Of a stretch of DNA of 21,952 bases, positions 16,406 to 21,952 are shown in pieces. Position numbers and translations under genes: made by a program. Position 1 is the stretch's first letter; every line of letters begins with the position of its first letter. Location: positions 4,767 to 26,718 of the forward strand of contig DEYT01000011.1 in assembly GCA_002364975.1 (NCBI GenBank). Direction: 5' to 3'. The DNA is from Opitutia bacterium UBA3151 (GTDB lineage Bacteria; Verrucomicrobiota; Verrucomicrobiia; Opitutales; Seribacteraceae). The notes beneath the pieces were generated by a model, which did no database searches, was not told the DNA's origin, and saw nothing but the letters and a program-made list of their open reading frames with translations.

Positions 16406-17425
16406 CTAGTTTATGTCAGAAAATTTACCTCTACCAAGCATATCTTTTTCTTTCCAGTTTTGTTTGGTCGCTCGCAAGAAGATAGTTTCTAAATCTGGTC
16501 TGCAAATCTGGAATTCCGAGATTTCAAAATCCTTATTTTCCAATAAATTACGCAGAATTAGTTCGACAGCCTGTTGCCCCTTCGGGCAATTAAAGGTAAA
16601 TCTTCTTTTACCAGTCACTTCAACTGGGTCTTCGTTAAGTAATTCACAATCTGGGTCCACTTCTCTTACCGACCTCTGAAGTTCAATCTTGGTTGCCTTA
16701 GAAACAATTTCAAAAGAAATAGATTGCAGGAATTTTTTTTGTAATTCTGAGAGAGTACCTTCTGCAACAATTTGGCCATGACTTAAAATAATCATTCGGT
16801 CACAACATGCCTCGACTTCTGAAAGGATATGACTCGATAAAATGAATGAAACTTCTCCTCTTAATCGATCCATCATTTTTCTTGTAATGGCAGACTGTCT
16901 TGGGTCCAAGCCAATGGTTGGTTCATCAAGGATAATAAGCCTTGGTTCCGCAAGTAATGAATCAGCGATTCCAACTCGTTGACGAAAGCCTTTAGACAAA
17001 TTGCCGATTTTTCGTTCGGAAACTTTTCTTTCTAAATCACAAATTTCAAGGACCCTTTTTATTCTTTCACGTTTACGGCTACCTTTCAGGTTTTTTAAAC
17101 TAGCTCGATATTTCAAATATTCTATGACTCTAAACTCCTCTGGTAGAGGATTGTTTTCAGCAAGGTATCCAATGTGCTGCCTTACTTCACCCTCTTCCTC
17201 CGCAAGATCAACTCCGCAAACTTTTGCCTCCCCTGAATCTGCCGGAATCAAACCTGAGAGAATTCGTAGTGTTGTGCTCTTACCTGCGCCATTAGGACCT
17301 AAGAAACCAACAATCTCACCTTGGCCAATGGAAAAGCTTATTCCCTTGAGTGCGTATATAATCCCATATTTTTTTGAAAGGTTAATAACTTCAACAATAG
17401 GAAGAGGTTTTTTTTCGGCACTCAT
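16406..17425 (-). CDS. ABC transporter ATP-binding protein, GldA-like
   Basis: This 339-residue ATPase shows every expected motif: Walker A GPNGAGKST (43-51), a Q-loop region reading YLAENNPLPEEF (87-98, where Glu takes the usual Gln place, as in GldA-type proteins), signature LSKGFRQRVG (143-152), Walker B LIILDEPT (163-170) and the H-loop SSHIL (197-201). The C-terminal 110 residues form the small accessory domain common in this exporter subfamily. The ATG overlaps the coaX stop by four bases (ATGA). It powers the permease encoded next, on the cytoplasmic face. Related ATPases are GldA of Flavobacterium and NosF-like exporters; the permease and GldG partner genes favour GldA. Confidence 0.88.
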   Translation of the reverse strand: MSAEKKPLPIVEVINLSKKYGIIYALKGISFSIGQGEIVGFLGPNGAGKSTTLRILSGLIPADSGEAKVCGVDLAEEEGEVRQHIGYLAENNPLPEEFRVIEYLKYRASLKNLKGSRKRERIKRVLEICDLERKVSERKIGNLSKGFRQRVGIADSLLAEPRLIILDEPTIGLDPRQSAITRKMMDRLRGEVSFILSSHILSEVEACCDRMIILSHGQIVAEGTLSELQKKFLQSISFEIVSKATKIELQRSVREVDPDCELLNEDPVEVTGKRRFTFNCPKGQQAVELILRNLLENKDFEISEFQICRPDLETIFLRATKQNWKEKDMLGRGKFSDIN

Positions 17426-18189
17426 TTAGTAGAACGATCAAGATGATAATCAAAAGCAATCGCAAGACCATTTAAAGTAAGATAGGGGTCAAAAATGAAA
17501 TTACTAGAGTTTAATAATTTAGAAGCTCCACCGACTAAGATAATATTAGGTTCAGAATCCCAATTATTAGGGATTTCGCTTTTTAGGGCTTCGATAATAT
17601 TAAGTACCATGGGATTGAAGCCATTTAATACACCAAGAAACATAGCTGATTCAGTGCTTTTTCCAACATTTTGACTTTTATATGAAGGGAGGTCGCTTAA
17701 TGATAATTTTGGTAAAAGTGCGGTGCCATTGTGGAGGAAATCAAGGAACCCTTGTGGACCTGGTGCAATAATTCCGCCGCAATAACCTTCAATCGGGCTA
17801 ATGAGATCAAAAGTGGTCGCAGTGCCAATATCTACAACGATTGAAAAATCTTTATATTTGGAATACGCAGAAATTGAATTTGCAATACGATCGGGACCAA
17901 TTTCTGACCGTTTAGGGTAAGAGATTGGAAGGGGAGGATAGGATAGGTGAGAAAGAGGATAAAAAGGATTATTATTTTCTTTAAGTAGTGCTTGGAATTC
18001 TTTTTCAATACAAGGAACCACGTTGCAATAAGAAATAGGAGTACCCTGATTGATTAGAGGTAGAATTTCTCCGGGAAAATCTAGGACAACATGTGTAGGT
18101 ATATTCTTGGACTGGATTAATTTACCATCTGTAAAGTATCCTAAATGAATACTTGAATTACCAATATCTATACAGATTAAATCGTACAC
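17422..18189 (-). CDS. coaX: Type III pantothenate kinase
   Basis: CoaX phosphorylates pantothenate with ATP, the first step of coenzyme A synthesis, and unlike CoaA it is not inhibited by CoA. The 255-residue length is normal. The ASKHA-fold motifs are present: phosphate-1 IDIGNSSIHLGYF (7-19, with D8 and N11), GPDRIANSIS (98-107, with the catalytic-region Asp D100), phosphate-2 VVDIGTATTFD (118-128), and GGIIAPGPQGFLDFLHNGTALLP (138-160), which binds substrate. The start is GTG 18189-18187, five bases after the birA stop. The stop overlaps the ABC ATPase start. birA-coaX adjacency is common in bacteria. The call is secure. Confidence 0.95.
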   Translation of the reverse strand: MYDLICIDIGNSSIHLGYFTDGKLIQSKNIPTHVVLDFPGEILPLINQGTPISYCNVVPCIEKEFQALLKENNNPFYPLSHLSYPPLPISYPKRSEIGPDRIANSISAYSKYKDFSIVVDIGTATTFDLISPIEGYCGGIIAPGPQGFLDFLHNGTALLPKLSLSDLPSYKSQNVGKSTESAMFLGVLNGFNPMVLNIIEALKSEIPNNWDSEPNIILVGGASKLLNSSNFIFDPYLTLNGLAIAFDYHLDRSTK

Positions 18190-18194
18190 TTGAT

Positions 18195-19253
18195 TTATTG
18201 CAGAAGATCAATTTCACCGGAGCTAAATGATTTTTTAGATCCATTCGGAAATTTTAGCAAAAGGTTCCCATCATGATCGATGCCTTGGCAATTGCCTTTG
18301 GATAAGTCATCTCCTTTTAGTACGCTAATATCTTTGTTATTTAAGTAGTCGTATTCATTCCATTCTGAAAGGAAATTGGGATCAATTTTTTGATTGATGC
18401 AGTTATTATAAGATTTAACAACCATCTTTATGATCCTAGCAGTTAATGGATGCAAAGAAGGTTCTATTCCTAATTCATGGGAAATTGATGTGGGTTTTAA
18501 TTTGTTTTTATTTCTGTTTAATTTTGGAGTTTGATATAAATTTATACCAAGTCCGAATATCAGAGAATTAACTCTTTCAGAATCAATAGATGCTTCGGTT
18601 AAAATCCCACCAATTTTTTTCTCATTTAAAATAATGTCATTAGGCCATTTCACCATAAATTTCTCAGTATTGAATTCATTTCTGAGCAGTTTAACGATTT
18701 GCATTCCAAGATATAAAGTAAATTTCCTAAGTTTTAACACTTCCACATTTGGTTTGAATCCAATCGATAAATATACGTTTCCGCCACTCGGACTTGTCCA
18801 TTTCTTATTAAGTCTTCCCTTACCGTTTGTTTGTTTATCAGCGATAACCACAATTGGTAATTTACTTGTATTTTCTGTCAGAAGTTTTTCGGTCTCAATA
18901 TTTGTGCTATTGATGGAATCATAAATGAATAACTGGCAATTTTTGTAATTAATATGTTCTAACCACGCGTAAACTAAGTTTTTATTTAATATGATTGGTT
19001 CTCCGACCAACCGATAACCAACATTTTGAATCGCCCTAATATCAATTCCTTGAAGCCTAAGCTTGTTGATTCGAGACCAAACTGCAACCCTGCTAATACC
19101 AAGGGTTTGAGCTAATAAACTCCCAGATATGAAATTAGGATATGAATCCAAAAGCATTTTTAGGAGAAAGGTATTAGGGTCAGCAGTAAATTTCTTTTTT
19201 TTTATGAAATTAGGCTTTTTTGTGCCCCGTCTGACTAATATTGATTTTTTCAA
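18195..19253 (-). CDS. birA: Biotin protein ligase with DNA-binding domain
   Basis: BirA makes biotinyl-AMP and attaches biotin to carrier lysines, here presumably K113 of AccB; with its DNA-binding domain it may also repress biotin genes. From the start chosen, the 352 residues are a Lys/Arg-rich tail (1-25) and a winged helix-turn-helix (about 42-66: SGSLLAQTLGISRVAVWSRI). The catalytic domain has DSINSTN (112-118), the ligase loop NGKGRLNKKW (143-152), KWPNDIILNEKKIGGILTE (202-220), and a small C-terminal SH3-like domain. The TTG at 19253 lies one base after the nadC stop, within the limits of the family. The frame is open further into nadC (to 19373), but those residues come from the overlap and are not expected. 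No canonical ribosome site is seen. The next in-frame ATG would cut the HTH short. Identity is secure; the start is not. Confidence 0.92.
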   Translation of the reverse strand: MKKSILVRRGTKKPNFIKKKKFTADPNTFLLKMLLDSYPNFISGSLLAQTLGISRVAVWSRINKLRLQGIDIRAIQNVGYRLVGEPIILNKNLVYAWLEHINYKNCQLFIYDSINSTNIETEKLLTENTSKLPIVVIADKQTNGKGRLNKKWTSPSGGNVYLSIGFKPNVEVLKLRKFTLYLGMQIVKLLRNEFNTEKFMVKWPNDIILNEKKIGGILTEASIDSERVNSLIFGLGINLYQTPKLNRNKNKLKPTSISHELGIEPSLHPLTARIIKMVVKSYNNCINQKIDPNFLSEWNEYDYLNNKDISVLKGDDLSKGNCQGIDHDGNLLLKFPNGSKKSFSSGEIDLLQ

Positions 19254-19254
19254 T

Positions 19255-20175
19255 TTAATACCAATCAAGACCAATATCAACCCATCTACTCGAATGAGTC
19301 GGGGCACCTGTTGAAATAAAGTCAGGGCGGCAAGATGCATAATCTTCAATATTGTTAGAGGATATCCCCCCACTTACTTCGATAATTACTTCTTGATCTA
19401 TCTCTTTCCTTACATGAACTACATCTTCTAAGCTGAAGTTATCCAATAAAACTGCATTCACTTCATTACTCGTTAAGGCAAGAGCAAAATCAATGCAATC
19501 AACTTCGATTTCTATGAAAGTATTTCGAGATTTCCCTCTTAATTCTTTGGCAAAACTAATTAAATCACTTTTATTTCTTATATTTCTTGAGGCTAAGTGG
19601 TTATCCTTAATTAAAATCCGATCATGCAAACCAAGTCTATGATTGTAACTGCCACCACATCCAGTTGCATATTTTTCTAAATATCTCATCCCGGGCGTAG
19701 TTTTCCTGGTATCGAGCAGATTTACATTATACTTTTCTATCTTTTGAATAATGTTTTCCGTAAATGTTGCTATGCCAGACAACCTCTGGATAAAGTTAAG
19801 CAGTGTACGTTCAATCAATAATATTTCAGAAATATCACCTTCTATCTTTGCTATTATTGAGTTTGACGATGCAGTTTCCCCGTCTTCGCAAAGCTTTAAA
19901 AAAGTTAAATTACGAGCACCAAAAACTTCAAATATGTGCGGATAGATATTCAATCCAGAGCAGACAATTTTTTCTCTTGTTACGATATTTGCATGTTCAG
20001 TTCCGCTAACATTTGATGATTTTGTTGAAATGTCACCTTGTGATGGACATTGAAAATAATTTTTAGTGACTTCCTCCTCTAGGCAAAGTTGTAAAAGTGA
20101 ATTTAAATACTTCTTATTTATCTCTTCCCATGAGATTTTCTTTTGTAAAACTGTAATGGATGAAGACTTATTCAA
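19255..20175 (-). CDS. nadC: Nicotinate-nucleotide pyrophosphorylase (carboxylating)
   Basis: NadC converts quinolinate and PRPP to nicotinate mononucleotide and CO2 in de novo NAD synthesis. The 306 residues show ERTLLNFIQRLSGIAT (122-137), DTRKTTPGMRYLEKYA (155-170), NHRLGLHDRILIKDNH (178-193), VLLDNF, VSGGI and STGAPTHSSRWVDIGLDW near the C-terminus, all hallmarks of the family. Expected PRPP and quinolinate contacts (R123, R157, K158, H179, R180, K190) are present. The start is TTG 20175-20173, overlapping the purA stop by four bases (TTGA); no ATG or GTG occurs earlier than residue 163. The slightly long, Lys-rich N-terminus is unremarkable. It sits between purA and birA in the cofactor series. 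Confidence 0.95.
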   Translation of the reverse strand: MNKSSSITVLQKKISWEEINKKYLNSLLQLCLEEEVTKNYFQCPSQGDISTKSSNVSGTEHANIVTREKIVCSGLNIYPHIFEVFGARNLTFLKLCEDGETASSNSIIAKIEGDISEILLIERTLLNFIQRLSGIATFTENIIQKIEKYNVNLLDTRKTTPGMRYLEKYATGCGGSYNHRLGLHDRILIKDNHLASRNIRNKSDLISFAKELRGKSRNTFIEIEVDCIDFALALTSNEVNAVLLDNFSLEDVVHVRKEIDQEVIIEVSGGISSNNIEDYASCRPDFISTGAPTHSSRWVDIGLDWY

Positions 20176-21740
20176 AGAATAGTATGATCACGCTGTTCGA
20201 GAATATTAATTGTTGAAGGAATATCTCCAATGATTTGTCTAGGATCAGGACCCACTCCTATAAACTTGATATTAGGAAGAGGATGTTGTGTCCAACCATT
20301 TGGGAATGCAATTTCTATTATGCTGGTTATCATTCTGAATATGTATCTTTTTGCCTGTTCTGGAAAATCAAAGAAGGATTCAAGATTTTGTAAATCGTTG
20401 TGCCAACCTTCGAATTCCTCATAAATAGGCTTGATTTCGTTTCTCCTTTGCTCGTCTTCGGGCACATCTTTAATTATTTTACCATTTGATAATTGATAAG
20501 CGGTACAAATCTTCAGCTTTTGATTTTCGTCAGATGGTAGTGTTAAAGCGTCTAACTTATTAATAACTAACTGGTCAAAACCTCCATATCTTAGTGCAAT
20601 TCCTTTTTCTACAGCGTCAAACCAACCAACCATTCTTTGCCGACCTGTAGAAGTGCCAAATTCTAGTTTTGCCAGTTTTGAACCAATTGGGTCTGTTGTG
20701 TGATCAATTTTTGTAATAAAATGATGGGTTCCAACTTTTGTATCATATGCTTTACAGCAGCCAACTTGATCAATTTCTTGTAATGGAATTCCGCCTGACA
20801 AAAAAAATTCTCCTCCGAAAGTATGGGAGGCAGTAACATTTGGAGTAAATCCATGCCTTTTATCTAACCAAAATGCTTGTCCAAATTCTGCAACAATTTT
20901 TTTATTTCCCTCTAAAGTACTTAATAACAAGTTGCGACCATCTTTGATGCAGTCACAAATTTGTTGTCCAGCGTGCCAATATGCTTCTTCTATTTGATCT
21001 TCATTGAAACGAAATGGTTCATCTGTCTTAAACGAACTAAATAAGAATTCTTCTTCATCAAAAATTTTCTTTTCTACAGAATCAATATTCGCTTTTTTTT
21101 CGGCTTCAGAAAGGATTTTAAAGAATTCAAACCAGTTTTCTTCGCTCACCTTGCAGACATACTTAATGGTATCTTCTGCTCTAGAAATTTTCTCCCTTAA
21201 TTTTTTTGAAAATATTTTTCTATCCTTTTTGAATACCGAATAAAATATTTGCCATTGGCCTGTTTCATCTGAATAGGCAGGGCTTATACCTCTTCCAGTT
21301 GAGCCGCGTTTTGGTTCACCTAACTGGTTTACTCTGTAGTTTTCCCATGCAAGGTCTAGAATCCTATGGGTTACATCACTAACTTGACATTTCTCATCAA
21401 TAGCTAAGCGGTCTAATACCGAGATGCCAATATGTTCCAGAGGTTTTGCTTCCCAAAGAAATTTCCGCGGGTCCGCAACTACGCCTGCACCGATGAGCAG
21501 ATTCTTAACTTCAGGATTACTAACCCCGGAAGGTAGTAAATTCAACTTAAGGCCTGCAGCAGTATGACCTGCATTGGCTCCACCATTTACTTTCATCACA
21601 CACTCAACATGTTGTCCATGAACACGGTAGACTTCGTCCATAACTTCATGAACTACACGCCCCTTGCCTTCATCTCCCATGCTAATTCCGATTACGGATA
21701 TAATATTAGACTTAAAGGGCTTAAGATTAGAATCATTCAC
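20172..21740 (-). CDS. purA: Adenylosuccinate synthetase, long divergent form
   Basis: PurA joins IMP and aspartate with GTP to give adenylosuccinate, the first step from IMP to AMP. The 522 residues exceed the usual ~430. Motifs are GDEGKG (22-27, catalytic D23), NAGHT (56-60, H59), RGSTGRGISPAY (146-157), EFGQAFWLDKRHGFTPNVTA (285-304) matching the IMP loop EGAQGTLLDIDHG of E. coli with Q288 retained, TGRQR (365-369), guanine motif NKLDAL (394-399) and GVGPDP (496-501). The extra length lies mainly in 158-280 (charged, helical) and at the C-terminus. DIDHG is here DKRHG. The catalytic Asp argues against PurZ, which has a Ser at that place. The GTG start at 21740 lies 11 bases after guaB. 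purA-guaB adjacency joins the two IMP branches. Confidence 0.92.
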   Translation of the reverse strand: MNDSNLKPFKSNIISVIGISMGDEGKGRVVHEVMDEVYRVHGQHVECVMKVNGGANAGHTAAGLKLNLLPSGVSNPEVKNLLIGAGVVADPRKFLWEAKPLEHIGISVLDRLAIDEKCQVSDVTHRILDLAWENYRVNQLGEPKRGSTGRGISPAYSDETGQWQIFYSVFKKDRKIFSKKLREKISRAEDTIKYVCKVSEENWFEFFKILSEAEKKANIDSVEKKIFDEEEFLFSSFKTDEPFRFNEDQIEEAYWHAGQQICDCIKDGRNLLLSTLEGNKKIVAEFGQAFWLDKRHGFTPNVTASHTFGGEFFLSGGIPLQEIDQVGCCKAYDTKVGTHHFITKIDHTTDPIGSKLAKLEFGTSTGRQRMVGWFDAVEKGIALRYGGFDQLVINKLDALTLPSDENQKLKICTAYQLSNGKIIKDVPEDEQRRNEIKPIYEEFEGWHNDLQNLESFFDFPEQAKRYIFRMITSIIEIAFPNGWTQHPLPNIKFIGVGPDPRQIIGDIPSTINILEQRDHTIL

Positions 21741-21751
21741 AATTTGTTATT

Positions 21752-21952
21752 CTAATGATTAAAGTCGCTGCTCTTAACTTGAATTACATCATGAGGAGCC
21801 GATTCTCTCTGTCCAGCTGGAGTAACGCGTACATACCTCGCTTGTTTGCGTAAGGCACTTAGGTCTTTAGCTCCTAAATAACCAAGTCCAGCTCGAACCC
21901 CACCGGCAAGTCCGTTAATTGTTTCCTTAAGGGAGCTAGAAACTTCTTTTAG
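21752..21952 (-). CDS. guaB: IMP dehydrogenase, C-terminal end (cut by window edge)
   Basis: Only the last 66 residues and a TAG stop are in the window; the frame is open to the right edge. The visible part, GLAGGVRAGLGYLGAKDL, RYVRVTPAGQRESAPHDV and IQVKSS, matches the C-terminus of bacterial IMP dehydrogenase (E. coli has GGLRSGMGYCG and ISGAGIQESHVHDV at the same places). GuaB oxidises IMP to XMP, the committing step to GMP, in the cytoplasm. purA starts 11 bases after the stop, so both genes that take IMP are probably co-transcribed. The catalytic Cys loop and CBS domains would lie outside. Confidence 0.9.
   Translation of the reverse strand, partial: LKEVSSSLKETINGLAGGVRAGLGYLGAKDLSALRKQARYVRVTPAGQRESAPHDVIQVKSSDFNH

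Noticed and set aside
16574..16589. GC-rich stem TTGCCC-CTTC-GGGCAA considered as a terminator
   Set aside because: It lies inside the ABC ATPase coding region near its 3' third and has no following T-run on the coding strand.
19254..19373. Upstream extension of the birA frame into nadC
   Set aside because: The frame is open for 40 more codons, but they lie over the conserved C-terminus of nadC and do not look like any BirA N-terminus.
20172..21740. Possible PurZ (diaminopurine pathway) rather than PurA
   Set aside because: The catalytic Asp is present in GDEGKG where PurZ has Ser, and the chain is longer than PurA, whereas PurZ is shorter.

Overview
This 21,952-base window is a gene-dense, AT-rich piece of a bacterial chromosome with 19 complete protein genes and two genes cut by the window edges. 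I saw no rRNA, tRNA, CRISPR array, insertion sequence or phage gene. All genes are on the minus strand except gcvT. The mixture suggests a Gram-negative bacterium of the PVC group, most likely a marine, low-GC Verrucomicrobiota (Opitutae-like). The pointers are a GldA/GldF/GldG-type ABC system followed by a DUF4340 protein and an AsmA-like protein, an Asp23-domain gene behind accBC, few Shine-Dalgarno sites and many GTG/TTG starts. This placement is inference from gene content and was not tested with a tree.

Region 1 (1-3520, minus) is the elongasome cluster mreB-mreC-mreD-mrdA. These genes encode the MreB filament, its membrane partners and the PBP2 transpeptidase, whose 3' part lies outside the window. 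Region 2 (3621-5543, minus) holds lgt (lipoprotein maturation) and a DUF21/CBS-domain membrane protein, probably read from the 5544-5643 promoter region. Region 3 (5644-6735, plus) is gcvT, a lone aminomethyltransferase gene diverging from region 2 and converging on region 4.

Region 4 (6739-9496, minus) is accB-accC followed by an Asp23-family gene and a small membrane protein that resembles AmaP. It combines the biotin carboxyl carrier and biotin carboxylase of acetyl-CoA carboxylase with an envelope-associated pair. A 119-bp leader upstream of accB carries a palindrome, a candidate promoter and one of the few strong ribosome binding sites in the window.

Region 5 (9616-21952, minus) is a run of closely packed or overlapping genes, probably one long transcript: guaB (3' end), purA, nadC, birA, coaX, then ABC ATPase, ABC permease, GldG-like protein, DUF4340 protein and AsmA-like protein. 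The first half makes GMP/AMP branch products, NAD, biotinylated enzymes and CoA. The second half looks like one five-part envelope machine. BirA from this region should biotinylate AccB from region 4.

The best candidate for a poorly described system is the five-gene GldA-GldF-GldG-DUF4340-AsmA module at 9616-17425. Second is the accB-accC-Asp23-AmaP-like cluster, which extends the accB-accC-yqhY arrangement known from Bacillus subtilis into a probable Gram-negative lineage.
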